A stretch of DNA of 64,000 bases from Moorella mulderi DSM 14980 (GTDB lineage: Bacteria > Bacillota > DSM-521 > Neomoorellales > Neomoorellaceae), in contig NZ_LTBC01000002.1 of the NCBI RefSeq assembly GCF_001594015.1, positions 62,001 to 126,000 on the forward strand. Reading direction: 5' to 3'. Position 1 is the first letter of the stretch, and every line of letters begins with the position of its first letter. The notes beneath the pieces were generated by a model. The model searched no databases and had not been told where the DNA came from. It saw only the letters and a program-made list of their open reading frames with translations. A program made the position numbers and the translations under genes. This document shows positions 51,375-61,069 of the stretch, in pieces.

Positions 51375-51442
51375 AGGGAGGCGGCCGCCCAGGTAAGAAG
51401 GAAAAGATGCTGTTGGGCTCCGGATATACCCGGAGCCCTTTG

Positions 51443-53263
51443 TTATTCCTCCCGGTAGGCGTAGTCAAGCAAGAACCGGACTATTTCCTGGTGGCTGAAA
51501 CCCTGGGGAAAATTGCCCCACTGCTCGCCGGTCCGGGGGTCGAAGTGTTCGGCCATCAGGTAAAGGTCAGTAGCATTATCCAGGCAGACCTGTAATAGTT
51601 CATGCGCCCGCTCGTAGTTGCCGGAGTGGAGGTAATAGCGCCCCAGCCACAGGGTGGGTAGGTAAAAGGGAATAGCCGCGTGTTCAAAACGGGCGATCCC
51701 TCCCCACATATTAAGTCCGCCCCGGCCTGAAGGCTCGCCCCTGGCAACAGGCGCAGGCTTTTCCATGGCGGCTACCGTCTTCTGTAAACGGGGATGGTTG
51801 GCTGCCAGTAAACCATAAAATTCCAAGGCCAGCACGGATATATCCAGGGGAGCGTCAGGCCCGTAATGCTGCAGGTAGGCCTGGCGGTCTACCGACCAGC
51901 CGTGGATAAGGAGCTGGCGGCGGACGCGACTTGCCGCCCGGTGCCACCGGCCGGCCCACTGCAACCGCCCCATTTCGATAGATAAATGGGAGGCGGCTGT
52001 TAAACCAGCATAGCAAAGGATTTTACCATATAGCCAGTGATCCTTGCGTTCGCGGATTTCCCAGATGCCGTTTTCCGGCTGGTCCCAGTAATTTTCCAGC
52101 CAGATGGCCGCCCGGCGGATGGCATCCCAGCGGGAGCGGATATATTCCCGGTCCCGGGTGGCCAGGTAGTGGTTCCACAGGCCGTCCAGGACGTTACCGG
52201 CATTATCCAGCTGGATCTGGTGCATGGCGGCGTTGCCGAAGCGAATGGGTTTTTCCCCATTGGGGCCGGCTAGGTCTCCGGCGATGTATTCGGTACCACC
52301 TCTTCCTTCCACAGGTACCAGGGGCATATACCAGCCCCCGTCGGGCTGTTGTAAAGAAAGGGCGAATTCATAGAAACTGCGTGCTTCCTCATGATAGCCG
52401 GCGGCATCAAAGGCCAGGGCGGTGAAATACCCGTCCCGCAGCCAGCAATAGCGGTAGTCCCAGTTGTCGTTGCCGCCGGGTACGGCGGGAAAAGAGGTGG
52501 TCGGCGCCGCAATAATGGCGCCGGTACGCTCGTAGGTTAGGAGTTTTAAAACCATCAAGCTGCGGTAGTATGCTTCCGTAACTTCCGGGTTAGCAGTATG
52601 GGGCCGCCGGGCTTTCCTCAGCCACTGGCGCCACCAGGTGAGATTTTCTTCCAGGGAGCTGTAGAAGCCCGCCGTCCAGTGCTGGCGGGCCAGGGTTAAA
52701 CTGGAGCCGTAAGCCAGAACTAGCCAGAAGCGATGCTTTTCACCCGGTTTTAAAGTCAGGGTGGAAGTAGGTCCCGGTGAACCGGCCATGCCGATGCAGG
52801 CTGCGCCTTCGGGACCGGAGATAAATTGGAAAGACCCCTGGAACCGGACTTTAAAAGTATGGACACTGGTAACAATGGGCCGGGCCACCCAATCTACCCT
52901 AGGCTTTAAAGTTACTGTACCGGTATTTTCTAGAATAATTAGGCGACTTAAATGGTGGTAGCCCCATGGCATAAAGTCCAGAACAGTAACCTGCAGGCCA
53001 TTACCTCTACCAATAGTTTCTAAAATATTGCTCTCCGGGAGATAGCGCTGGCTTAGAGGCGTTACCCGGGGTTCAATATTAAGGCGAAGACTACCGCCAC
53101 ATTCTGGGCACAGGGCGGCGGCGAAAAGGGGAAAACTGTCAAAACGTGGCACGCACAGCCAGGCGATGGAAAAGTCCGGAGCAATAAGGGCGGCTGTTTC
53201 GCCATTGCCGATAAACCCGTAATATGGCTGATGTTTCAAAAGATGTCTCAACTCCCTCGCCAA
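51443..53263 (-). CDS. Glycoside hydrolase family 15 protein (glucoamylase/trehalase type)
   Basis: A protein of about 606 aa. The N-terminal domain YYGFIGNGETAALIAPDFSI, AWLCVPRFDSFPLFAAAL is the trehalase-like domain of bacterial GH15 enzymes; the catalytic barrel has NWDYRYCWLRDGYFTALAF and LDNAGNVLDGLWNHY. It probably hydrolyses trehalose or maltooligosaccharides in the cytoplasm (no signal peptide). The TTG at 53263 is a tentative start, and a later TTG (LRHLLKHQ) is possible. The otsAB and debranching genes are 7-12 kb away. Confidence 0.88.
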   Translation of the reverse strand: MARELRHLLKHQPYYGFIGNGETAALIAPDFSIAWLCVPRFDSFPLFAAALCPECGGSLRLNIEPRVTPLSQRYLPESNILETIGRGNGLQVTVLDFMPWGYHHLSRLIILENTGTVTLKPRVDWVARPIVTSVHTFKVRFQGSFQFISGPEGAACIGMAGSPGPTSTLTLKPGEKHRFWLVLAYGSSLTLARQHWTAGFYSSLEENLTWWRQWLRKARRPHTANPEVTEAYYRSLMVLKLLTYERTGAIIAAPTTSFPAVPGGNDNWDYRYCWLRDGYFTALAFDAAGYHEEARSFYEFALSLQQPDGGWYMPLVPVEGRGGTEYIAGDLAGPNGEKPIRFGNAAMHQIQLDNAGNVLDGLWNHYLATRDREYIRSRWDAIRRAAIWLENYWDQPENGIWEIRERKDHWLYGKILCYAGLTAASHLSIEMGRLQWAGRWHRAASRVRRQLLIHGWSVDRQAYLQHYGPDAPLDISVLALEFYGLLAANHPRLQKTVAAMEKPAPVARGEPSGRGGLNMWGGIARFEHAAIPFYLPTLWLGRYYLHSGNYERAHELLQVCLDNATDLYLMAEHFDPRTGEQWGNFPQGFSHQEIVRFLLDYAYREE

Positions 53264-53295
53264 TCTTAGTAAAAATTTTATGTAAGTATTTGAGT

Positions 53296-53336
53296 AAAGT
53301 CAACTGCTGGCATAATTACCCAGCGGTTGACTTTTT
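53296..53336 (+). terminator. Strong hairpin between divergent genes (attenuator or barrier)
   Basis: AAAGTCAACTGCTGG pairs with CCAGCGGTTGACTTT over a loop of eight bases (one G-T wobble) and T residues follow. It lies upstream of both the GH15 gene (minus) and spoVAC (plus), where an ordinary end-of-gene terminator is unexpected. It may block read-through into spoVA or act as a leader hairpin. Confidence 0.7.
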
Positions 53337-53401
53337 ACGTATAAACAGGGCTCCCGGCGGTCGATAATATAGCAGAGCGATAAAAATCCGAGGTGAAGGT
53401 A

Positions 53402-53914
53402 ATGACTGATAGTACCAGGCAGCCGGGGCCGCCCAAGAAGCCCCTGACCTTGGCGGAACAGGTAAAGCAGCAAAAACAGACCTACGACCAGCAGGCCTAC
53501 CAGCGCCTGGCCGATAGCGTTAAACCCAGGCCCAGGGTTATTGTTAACGCCCTCAATGCCTTCTGGATCGGGGGTATCATCTCAGCCCTGGCCCAGATCA
53601 TCACCCTTATTTTTGCTTCTGCCGGTTTAAACCCCAGGGATGCTGCTTCCGCAACGGTAATAGTTATGATTTTCTTGGGGGCCTTCCTGACCGGCTTAGG
53701 GATATACGATGAGATTGGCAAAGTCGCCGGTGCCGGTTCTATTATCCCTATAACCGGGTTTGCCAACTCCATTGTGGCGCCGGCCATGGAGTTTAAACGG
53801 GAAGGTTTTGTCTTTGGCGTGGCGGCGAGGATGTTTACCATTGCCGGGCCGGTACTTGTATACGGCTTTATTGTTTCCGTCTTAATAGGCCTTATTGCTT
53901 ATTTCCTGAAGTAG
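53402..53914 (+). CDS. spoVAC: Stage V sporulation protein AC
   Basis: A 170-aa SpoVAC protein. The N-terminal soluble region is rich in Lys, Gln and Pro (EQVKQQKQTYDQQAYQRLAD), and the membrane part has ALNAFWIGGIISALAQIITL and GAGSIIPITGFANSIVAPAM, a motif common to the SpoVAC/AE family. It is a channel component for Ca-dipicolinate uptake into the forespore and release on germination. ATG at 53402 follows GAGGTGAAGG. First gene of spoVAC-AD-AE-AF. Confidence 0.95.
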   Translation: MTDSTRQPGPPKKPLTLAEQVKQQKQTYDQQAYQRLADSVKPRPRVIVNALNAFWIGGIISALAQIITLIFASAGLNPRDAASATVIVMIFLGAFLTGLGIYDEIGKVAGAGSIIPITGFANSIVAPAMEFKREGFVFGVAARMFTIAGPVLVYGFIVSVLIGLIAYFLK

Positions 53915-53926
53915 GAGTGACGACCC

Positions 53927-54943
53927 TTGAGCGCACCTAAAAGGGTAGGGCAACATACCATCCAGTTTGCTAACCCGCCGGTCATTGTGGCTACGGCCTC
54001 AATTGTTGGCCCCAAGGAAGGGGAAGGCCCCCTGGGCAACACCTTTGACATGGTTATTGACGACAGCTACTTTGGTGAGGAAACCTGGGAAAAGGCCGAA
54101 CGCAAAATGCTGGAAGAAGCCGTCAAAATGGTCATTGCCAAGGCCCAGTTAAAACCCCAGGATATCGACTTCCTCCTGGCCGGTGACCTGTTAAACCAGA
54201 CCATTTCCGCCAACTATGCCGCCCGGACCCTGGGAATACCCTTCCTGGGCCTGTACGGGGCTTGCTCCACCATGTATGAGGGCATGGCCCTGGCAGCCAT
54301 ACTCATAGACGGCGGTTTTGCCCACCATGTAGTGGCCGCCTGCAGCAGCCACTATGATACGGCGGAACGCCAGTACCGCTTTCCTACCGAGCAGGGCGTG
54401 CAGCGACCACCGACGGCCCAGTGGACGGTTACCGGGGCCGGGGCCGTTTTAATGGCCCCGGTAGGCAATGGACCCCGCATCACCCACGCTACCATCGGCC
54501 GGGTGCTGGATGTAGGGATCAAGGACCCCAACGATATGGGTTCAGCCATGGCCCCGGCGGCCGTCGATACCATTGTCCGCCACTTCCAGGATACCGGCCG
54601 GGGCCCTGTTGATTATGACCTGATTATTACCGGTGACCTGGGGCGGGTAGGGCATGAGATTGCCACCAAACTCCTGGGCGAGCAAAAGTACGATGTCTCT
54701 AAGAATTACAGCGACTGCGGCATCCTGATTTATGATCATGAACGACAGGATACCCATGCCGGCGGCAGCGGCTGTGCCTGCTCGGCGGTGGTTTTTGCCG
54801 GCCATTTAATGGGTAAACTAAATGAAGGTCGCTATAAGCGCATCCTGGGGGTGGGTACGGGGGCCCTGTTGAGCACAACGGCGACCCAGCAGGGGGAATC
54901 CATACCCGGCATCGGCCACGGCGTGGTGATAGAAAAATTATAG
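53927..54943 (+). CDS. spoVAD: Stage V sporulation protein AD
   Basis: A 338-aa soluble, thiolase-fold protein that binds dipicolinic acid. IATASIVGPKEGEGPLGNTF-type sequence TASIVGPKEGEGPLGNTFD, DSYFGEETWEKAERKMLEEA, LYGACSTMYEGMALAA, and GLGRVGHE-like TGDLGRVGHEIA match SpoVAD. The Cys of GACSTMYE corresponds to the thiolase active-site position. TTG at 53927 is preceded by AGGAGTGA and gives the standard N-terminus. Confidence 0.95.
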   Translation: MSAPKRVGQHTIQFANPPVIVATASIVGPKEGEGPLGNTFDMVIDDSYFGEETWEKAERKMLEEAVKMVIAKAQLKPQDIDFLLAGDLLNQTISANYAARTLGIPFLGLYGACSTMYEGMALAAILIDGGFAHHVVAACSSHYDTAERQYRFPTEQGVQRPPTAQWTVTGAGAVLMAPVGNGPRITHATIGRVLDVGIKDPNDMGSAMAPAAVDTIVRHFQDTGRGPVDYDLIITGDLGRVGHEIATKLLGEQKYDVSKNYSDCGILIYDHERQDTHAGGSGCACSAVVFAGHLMGKLNEGRYKRILGVGTGALLSTTATQQGESIPGIGHGVVIEKL

Positions 54944-55007
54944 GCCAGGGAACGAGTAAAAACAAAGCCAGATGGAATTGCGATAGATTTTAAGGAGGTA
55001 TAACCCG

Positions 55008-55364
55008 GTGAGTATCGTAATGGCCTTTCTTATCGGCGGCCTCATCTGCCTGGTGGGGCAGCTCATTATGGATCTGACGCCATACAAGGTAACACCGGCC
55101 CATATCCTGGTAGGTTTTGTCACGGGTGGGGCGATTTTAAGCGCCCTGGGCCTCTACGGACCCCTGGTGAAAATTGGTGGAGCAGGTGCTACCATCCCCA
55201 TCAGCGGTTTTGGCCATAACCTGGCCCAGGGTACCCTTGAAGCCGTCCAGGCTAAAGGGCTCCTGGGAGCCTTCAGCGGCGGTATCACCGCCGGGGCTGC
55301 AGGTATTGCGGCAGCAGTAATTTTTGGTTTTACCATGGCTGTTTTATTTAACCCCCGGGGCTAG
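55008..55364 (+). CDS. spoVAE: Stage V sporulation protein AE
   Basis: A 118-aa membrane protein: AFLIGGLICLVGQLIMDLTP, TPAHILVGFVTGGAILSALG, GGAGATIPISGFGHNLAQG. It is the third component of the SpoVA channel. GTG at 55008 follows AAGGAGG. The 64 bases before it form the largest gap in this operon. Confidence 0.95.
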   Translation: MSIVMAFLIGGLICLVGQLIMDLTPYKVTPAHILVGFVTGGAILSALGLYGPLVKIGGAGATIPISGFGHNLAQGTLEAVQAKGLLGAFSGGITAGAAGIAAAVIFGFTMAVLFNPRG

Positions 55365-55385
55365 AAGGGGTGAAATGAAAAATAA

Positions 55386-56945
55386 ATGACCATCTCAGGG
55401 GATATTGTCAAAGTTGATAAAAAAGCTGATGTCAACGTCGACTGGATTAGCAAGGAGTTAGGTATCGGCGAAAGCTTTGACGTCGTCAGGCGCAATATTA
55501 CCTTTGCCGGCCGCAAAGCGACATTGTTTTATATTGACGGTCTGGTCAAAGAGGATATCATGACCTATCTCCTCATCTCTTTCTCCCGGCTGGAGCGGGA
55601 GGACCTGGCCCCTGATGCTTTTTTTAAGCTTTATAAGCAGTATCTAAGCTACATTGAAGTCGAAGCCCTGGATGACCTGCATAAAGCCGTCGATAAAATT
55701 CTCTGCGGCGGCGTAGTAATGATTGTTGATGGCTTTGAAAAGGTTATTTTAATAGATGTGCGGAAGTACCCGGCCCGCATGCCCGAGGAATCAGACCTGG
55801 AACGGGTAGTCCGCGGTTCCCGCGACAATTTTGTTGAAACCCTGTTATTTAATACCAACCTTCTGCGCCGCCGCATCCGTGATCCCAAACTGCGAACCGA
55901 AATCCTGCAAGTGGGCAGCCGTTCAAAAACTGACGTAGCCGTAGTATATATCAAGGATATTGCCAACCCGCGCCTGGTGGATACCATTAAAGAAAGAATC
56001 AAAACTATCAAGATGGATGGCCTCCCCATGGCGGAAAAGTCCCTGGAGGAGTTTATTAGCCCGGGAAGTTTCTGGAATCCCTTCCCGCGGGTGCGCTATA
56101 CCGAGCGGCCGGATGTAGCCGCCGCTCATCTCCTGGAAGGGCACGTCCTGGTGATGGTGGATACATCTCCCAGCGTCATGATCCTTCCGGCAACCCTTTT
56201 CCACCATCTCCAGCACGCCGAAGAATTTCGCCAGGCGCCACTTATCGGTACTTTTTTACGTACGGTACGTTTTTTAGGCGTCGTTATTTCCATATTTTTA
56301 CCGCCCTTGTGGCTCCTGGTATCCCTGCAATCGGGTCTATTACCACCGGGCCTTTCCTGGATCGGGCCGAAAAAATTAGGGGCCATCCCCCTGACAGTGC
56401 AATTTATCTTTGCCGAGCTGGGTATTGACCTTATGCGTATGGCAGCCATTCATACCCCTACAGCCCTGGCTACAGCGTTAGGATTGATTGCCGCTGTACT
56501 GATTGGTGAAATTGCCGTCGCGGTAGGTTTCTTTAACCCGGAAGTAATCCTTTATATGGCCATTGCCGCCGTCGGTATCTTTGCCACCCCCAGCTATGAA
56601 TTGGGTATGGCCAATACATTGATACGGATTGCATTGTTAATCGGCGTGGGGCTGTTCCGCCTGCCCGGTTTTGTGGCCGTGACCCTGGGCACCTTTTTAT
56701 TACTGCTTACTACCAAATCATTCGGCCTGCCCTATCTCTGGCCCCTGATACCCTTTAACGGTAGCGCTTTAAAAGATATTTTTGTGCGGCCACCGGTACC
56801 ATTACAAAAATTGCGGCCCCGGGCCCTGCATCCCCTGGACGTGGACCGGCAGCCCTACCCGGAACCGGCCCGCAAGCCCTTAGAACGGGAGAAACGCATC
56901 TGGCCGCAATTTATGAAAGACGAGGATGATAACCGTGAAAAATAA
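55386..56945 (+). CDS. spoVAF: SpoVAF (GerA-family) spore membrane protein
   Basis: A 519-aa GerA-family member in the SpoVAF position. RGSRDNFVETLLFNTNLLRR, RYTERPDVAAAHLLEGHVLV and LRTVRFLGVVISIFLPPLWL are shared with the GerA protein at 3442, but the N-terminus and the location after spoVAE identify it as SpoVAF. It has six or so membrane helices in the C-terminal half and contributes to ion release in germination. The next gene overlaps its 3' end by 20 bases, so the activase genes are likely on the same transcript. Confidence 0.93.
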   Translation: MTISGDIVKVDKKADVNVDWISKELGIGESFDVVRRNITFAGRKATLFYIDGLVKEDIMTYLLISFSRLEREDLAPDAFFKLYKQYLSYIEVEALDDLHKAVDKILCGGVVMIVDGFEKVILIDVRKYPARMPEESDLERVVRGSRDNFVETLLFNTNLLRRRIRDPKLRTEILQVGSRSKTDVAVVYIKDIANPRLVDTIKERIKTIKMDGLPMAEKSLEEFISPGSFWNPFPRVRYTERPDVAAAHLLEGHVLVMVDTSPSVMILPATLFHHLQHAEEFRQAPLIGTFLRTVRFLGVVISIFLPPLWLLVSLQSGLLPPGLSWIGPKKLGAIPLTVQFIFAELGIDLMRMAAIHTPTALATALGLIAAVLIGEIAVAVGFFNPEVILYMAIAAVGIFATPSYELGMANTLIRIALLIGVGLFRLPGFVAVTLGTFLLLLTTKSFGLPYLWPLIPFNGSALKDIFVRPPVPLQKLRPRALHPLDVDRQPYPEPARKPLEREKRIWPQFMKDEDDNREK

Positions 56946-57942
56946 AAAGTGGCGTTTGGGGGTGCCGCGCGCCCTCTTTTATTATTACTACGGCCCCTGG
57001 TGGGAAACCTTTTTCCAGGCCCTGGGTGCTGAGGTGGTAGTTTCGCCACCGACTTCCAAAGAAATTATGGACCTGGGGGTAAGCCTGGCGGTAGCCGAAG
57101 CCTGCCTGCCGGTAAAGGTCTATTACGGTCACGCTGCCTGGCTGGCCGGCCAGGTAGATGCCCTCTTTGTCCCCCGGCTGGTCAGCGTAGAGAAAAAGAG
57201 TTTTATCTGCCCCAAACTAATGGGTTTGCCTGACATGCTGCGGGCGGCCTTAAAGCCCTGCCCGCCAATTATTGATACTACAGTTAACCTTGCCCGCCAG
57301 CCCGAGGAAGGCCTGGCGGCGGCCGTGCAGGGAATGGCCCGGGCTTTAGGGGTAAAAGGAAGCCGCGTAGACCTTGCCATGGCGGCAGCGGAGGCTCGTT
57401 ACCACGCCTGGCTGGCCGGGCAGCAGCAGGGAGATAGCATGGCTGCAGCTGACTGCAGAGAGGAAGAGCCGGCTTCAGGAGTTTACCGTTCTAGTTCCAG
57501 CCAGGGCAAAGAGAGCCGGGACGCTTTGCAGATAGGGGTTATTGGCCACGGTTACCTTATCTATGACCAATACCTTGGCATGGATATCCCCGGAAAGGTG
57601 AAAAGGTTAGGAGGAAAGGTGATTTTACCCGAAAATTTAACCACCCTCCAGGTAGAAAAGGCCTGCCGGCGGCTACCGAAACGCCTCTACTGGACCCTGG
57701 GGCGGAAGATCATGGGGGCGGCCCTGTACCTGATGGAACAGGAAAACGTCGCCGGTCTGATTCACCTGACGGCCTTTGGCTGCGGTCCCGATTCCCTGGT
57801 AGGCGACTTGGCCGAACGCTATGCCCGCCGCCGGGGCAAGCCATTTTTGCTGCTGACTTTAGACGAGCATACCGGTGAGGCCGGCCTCAATACCAGATTG
57901 GAGGCTTTCATGGATATGCTCTACCGGAGGCGATCCGCATGA
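56926..57942 (+). CDS. Acyl-CoA dehydratase activase-related protein (DUF2229 type), first copy
   Basis: A 338-aa protein. RLGVPRALFYYYYGPWWETF, EACLPVKVYYGHAAWLAGQV with Cys, and the C-terminal HLTAFGCGPDSLVGDLAERY, DEHTGEAGLNTRLEAF are typical of the DUF2229 component found next to 2-hydroxyacyl-CoA dehydratase activases. Its partner function is unproven. It starts inside the end of spoVAF (ATG at 56926, or GTG at 56935) and overlaps the next homologous gene by four bases. Confidence 0.85.
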   Translation: MITVKNKKWRLGVPRALFYYYYGPWWETFFQALGAEVVVSPPTSKEIMDLGVSLAVAEACLPVKVYYGHAAWLAGQVDALFVPRLVSVEKKSFICPKLMGLPDMLRAALKPCPPIIDTTVNLARQPEEGLAAAVQGMARALGVKGSRVDLAMAAAEARYHAWLAGQQQGDSMAAADCREEEPASGVYRSSSSQGKESRDALQIGVIGHGYLIYDQYLGMDIPGKVKRLGGKVILPENLTTLQVEKACRRLPKRLYWTLGRKIMGAALYLMEQENVAGLIHLTAFGCGPDSLVGDLAERYARRRGKPFLLLTLDEHTGEAGLNTRLEAFMDMLYRRRSA

Positions 57943-59030
57943 AGGTAACTTTTCCCCATATGGGCCACCTCTGGCTGGTCCTGAAGGCGGCCCTGGAAGG
58001 CATCGGCCTGGAGGTGGTGGTCCCGCCGCCCTGTACCCGCCGCACCCTGGAACTGGGCGTGCGCCATGCGCCGGAATCGGCGTGCCTGCCCTTAAAGGTC
58101 AACCTGGGTAATTTCCTGGAGGCAAAAGAACTGGGTGCCGATACCATCGTCATGGCCGGCGGGGTGGGGCCCTGCCGCATCGGGTATTACGCCCAGGTGC
58201 AGCGGGAGATCCTCCGGGACATCGGCTGCGACTATGAAATGGTGGTCTTTGAACCCCCGGATGTTCACTTTTCTGAAGTCTGGGATAAGGTTAAATACTT
58301 GAACCGGCGGCCATGGCAGGAAGGGGTCCGGGGAGTAATCCTTGCCTGGCAAAAGGCCTGCGCCGTTGATTCCCTGGAACAGGAATTGCAACAACTGCGG
58401 CCCAGGGAAGCAAAGCCCGGTCAGGCCGATGCCGTCTTCCAGCGAGCTTTGCGGGAGCTAGACGCGGCCGGCGGCCGCGGGGAGATTAAAAAGATCGTTA
58501 AAAAAGCAAAAAGCGAGATGGCGAAAATACCACGGCATACCAGTGGCCCGGTGCTGCGGGTAGGCATTGTCGGCGAAATCTATACCGTCCTGGAGCCCAT
58601 GGTTAACCTGAATATCGAAAGGCGCCTGGGGGTCTTGGGGGTAGAAGTGGTCCGGGGCCTTTTCCTAAGCCGCTGGATTAACGATAACCTGTTTAAAGGT
58701 CTCCTGCCCCTGCCAGGCCACCACCCGGAAAAAACGGCCCCGCCCTTTTTAAACCACTTTGTCGGCGGCCATGGCTGGGAGTCAGTAGGGGATACAGTCA
58801 CCTTTGCCCGGCACGGCTGCGACGGCGTCATTCAGCTGGCACCACTAACCTGCATGCCGGAAATAGTTGCCCACTCAGTTATGCCGGCCGTCCAGGAAGC
58901 CAGGGGCATACCCGTTATGACCATTTACCTGGACGAGCAGACGGGCGAAGCCGGCCTGCAAACCCGCCTGGAAGCCTTCGTGGATATGCTGCGCTGGCAC
59001 AAGGGGAGGAAAGCGGCGCAAAGCTTCTGA
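57939..59030 (+). CDS. Acyl-CoA dehydratase activase-related protein, second copy
   Basis: A 363-aa paralogue of the preceding product. VTFPHMGHLWLVLKAALEGI at the start, HAPESACLPLKVNLGNFLEA (with Cys), VMAGGVGPCRIGYYAQVQRE, and DEQTGEAGLQTRLEAFVDML near the end. The start ATG overlaps the preceding stop (ATGA). It probably forms a complex with the neighbouring activase-related proteins; it lacks the ATPase motif itself. Confidence 0.85.
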   Translation: MKVTFPHMGHLWLVLKAALEGIGLEVVVPPPCTRRTLELGVRHAPESACLPLKVNLGNFLEAKELGADTIVMAGGVGPCRIGYYAQVQREILRDIGCDYEMVVFEPPDVHFSEVWDKVKYLNRRPWQEGVRGVILAWQKACAVDSLEQELQQLRPREAKPGQADAVFQRALRELDAAGGRGEIKKIVKKAKSEMAKIPRHTSGPVLRVGIVGEIYTVLEPMVNLNIERRLGVLGVEVVRGLFLSRWINDNLFKGLLPLPGHHPEKTAPPFLNHFVGGHGWESVGDTVTFARHGCDGVIQLAPLTCMPEIVAHSVMPAVQEARGIPVMTIYLDEQTGEAGLQTRLEAFVDMLRWHKGRKAAQSF

Positions 59031-59081
59031 GCGGCGAGGGACATACCCCCGGCAAAAACTATTCTGAGGAGTTGATAACGA

Positions 59082-60041
59082 ATGCCAACGATTTACCTTG
59101 GTATAGATGTTGGCTCAGTCAGCACCAATATCGTAGCCCTGGATGAACAGGGTAACGTCCTTAGCTCTGTTTACCTCCGTACCCGTGGCCAGCCGATCCG
59201 GGCCATCCAGGAGGGCTTGCGCCAGCTGGTAGCCACTATAGGTACAGATATAAGCGTTGCCGGTGTAGGCACTACCGGCAGCGGTCGATCCCTGGCAGCC
59301 GTCATGGTCGGGGCCGATGTAATCAAAAACGAAATAACCGCCCACGCCGTAGCTGCCAGTTACGCTGTGCCAGGGGTACAGACAGTCCTGGAGATCGGCG
59401 GTCAGGATTCCAAGATTATCATTCTCCGCCAGGGCATAGTCACGGACTTTGCCATGAATACCGTCTGCGCTGCCGGTACCGGCTCCTTCCTGGACCAGCA
59501 GGCGGCCCGGTTAGGGATTCCCATTGAAGAGTTCGGCCGCCGCGCCCTGGAATCCCGGAGCCCCGTACGTATTGCCGGCCGCTGCGCCGTCTTTGCCGAA
59601 TCTGACATGATTCATAAACAGCAACAGGGCCATCCCCTGGAGGATATTATCGCCGGGTTATGCGAAGCCCTGGTGCGTAACTATTTGAACAACGTCGGCA
59701 AGGGCAAGGAAATCCTCCCGCCCGTGGTCTTCCAGGGCGGGGTGGCGGCCAATGCTGGCATGCGCCAGGCCTTTAACCGCGCCCTGGGGACGGAGGTAAT
59801 CGTCCCGGAACATTATGGGGTCATGGGGGCCTTGGGCGCCGCCCTGCTGGCCAGGGAAATACGGCCTAAGGCAAGCGCCTTCCGGGGCTTTGAGCTTACC
59901 GGGCGGGAATTCCGTAGCGGCGGTTTTGAATGCCAGGGCTGCGCCAACCACTGTGAAGTGGTAGAACTGCGGGAAGGGAGGCAAGTCCTGGCCCGCTGGG
60001 GCGACCGCTGCGGTAAATGGAGTAACGCAGTGGCAGTATAG
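59082..60041 (+). CDS. Acyl-CoA dehydratase activase (BadF/BcrA/HgdC-type ATPase)
   Basis: A 319-aa ASKHA-fold ATPase. It has the phosphate motif LGIDVGSVSTNIVALDEQGN, EIGGQDSKIIILRQG, CAAGTGSFLDQQAARLGI and AGRCAVFAESDMIHKQQ; the two cysteines in the last two motifs hold the [4Fe-4S] cluster at the dimer interface. These enzymes drive an electron into 2-hydroxyacyl-CoA dehydratases or benzoyl-CoA reductases. No dehydratase subunits (HgdAB) are in the window. A C-terminal pair CQGCANHCEV is an addition. ATG at 59082 follows GAGGAG. Confidence 0.9.
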   Translation: MPTIYLGIDVGSVSTNIVALDEQGNVLSSVYLRTRGQPIRAIQEGLRQLVATIGTDISVAGVGTTGSGRSLAAVMVGADVIKNEITAHAVAASYAVPGVQTVLEIGGQDSKIIILRQGIVTDFAMNTVCAAGTGSFLDQQAARLGIPIEEFGRRALESRSPVRIAGRCAVFAESDMIHKQQQGHPLEDIIAGLCEALVRNYLNNVGKGKEILPPVVFQGGVAANAGMRQAFNRALGTEVIVPEHYGVMGALGAALLAREIRPKASAFRGFELTGREFRSGGFECQGCANHCEVVELREGRQVLARWGDRCGKWSNAVAV

Positions 60042-60088
60042 AATCCTGCCTCAGTTCGCCGGTCGGGATGGTATGGCCGGCCGGAGGT

Positions 60089-60997
60089 TTAAGAACCTTC
60101 GCCGGCAGCAGCATCCAGATTACCCGGGGCCGAAGAGATTATACCGGCCAGGTATTCCCGGAAGGGGCCGGCCAGGTCCGGCCGGGCCAGGGCGAATTCC
60201 ACCGTGGCCTGGAGGAAGCCCAATTTATCGCCGATATCGTAGCGCTTACCCTGGAAACGGTAGGCATAAACCCGTTCCTCCCGGGCCAGCAGGCGCAGGG
60301 CATCAGTAAGCTGGATTTCCCCGCCAGCTCCGGGTTTTACCTCGGCCAGGAGGGGGAAGATCTCCGGTACCAGGATGTAGCGACCGATGACGGCCAGGTT
60401 GGAGGGCGCTTCTTCCGGCCGCGGCTTTTCTACCAGGTCTTTAACTTCAATGAGACGGCCGTTGATTTCCAGGGGTTCGATGACGCCGTAACGGTTGACT
60501 TCTTCTCGCGGCACTTCCTGGACGGCAATCACGGCAGCTTTAACTTCATTATAAACCTCCAGCATTTGCTCCAGGCAGGAGGGGGTATTGACGATAATAT
60601 CATCTCCCAGCAGGACGGCAAAGGGCTCCTGGCCGATAAATTTACGGGCGCAATAAACAGCGTGGCCCAGGCCCAGCTGTTCCTTCTGCCGTATGTAGTG
60701 GATATCGGCCAGCTCAGCCACACCTTCCACCAGGGCCAGCAGGTCTTCTTTATCTTTTTCCCGCAGGAGACTCTCCAGCTCCAGGGAACGGTCAAAGTGA
60801 TCCTCAATGGCCCGTTTGTTTTTCCCAGTAATAATAAGGATGTCCTCTACTCCGGCGTTAACGGCTTCTTCGACGATAAACTGGATGGCCGGCTTGTCGA
60901 CAATAGGCAGCATTTCCTTGGGTTGGGCCTTGGTGGCCGGCAGGAAGCGGGTGCCCCAGCCGGCAGCAGGAATAATGGCTTTCTGGACCGTTAACAA
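60089..60997 (-). CDS. galU: UTP-glucose-1-phosphate uridylyltransferase
   Basis: A protein of about 302 aa. The catalytic loop [20 protein letters not shown] is the GalU signature; [39 protein letters not shown] and [17 protein letters not shown] are further family regions. It makes UDP-glucose, the glucosyl donor for OtsA downstream in the pathway. The frame is open to 61021, but the TTG at 60997 is correctly spaced after GAGGTGG and fits the family N-terminus. It stands next to otsBA on the same strand. Confidence 0.93.
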   Translation of the reverse strand: MLTVQKAIIPAAGWGTRFLPATKAQPKEMLPIVDKPAIQFIVEEAVNAGVEDILIITGKNKRAIEDHFDRSLELESLLREKDKEDLLALVEGVAELADIHYIRQKEQLGLGHAVYCARKFIGQEPFAVLLGDDIIVNTPSCLEQMLEVYNEVKAAVIAVQEVPREEVNRYGVIEPLEINGRLIEVKDLVEKPRPEEAPSNLAVIGRYILVPEIFPLLAEVKPGAGGEIQLTDALRLLAREERVYAYRFQGKRYDIGDKLGFLQATVEFALARPDLAGPFREYLAGIISSAPGNLDAAAGEGS

Positions 60998-61069
60998 CAA
61001 ATACCACCTCGTTTTTAGCATGCTAAACTATCTTTATGTTACCAGGGCCAGAATAGACCCGGCCTGGTG

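Noticed and set aside
60068-60994. Long plus-strand open frame of 308 codons
   Set aside because: It lies antisense to galU, whose family motifs are unmistakable, and shows no protein motif of its own.
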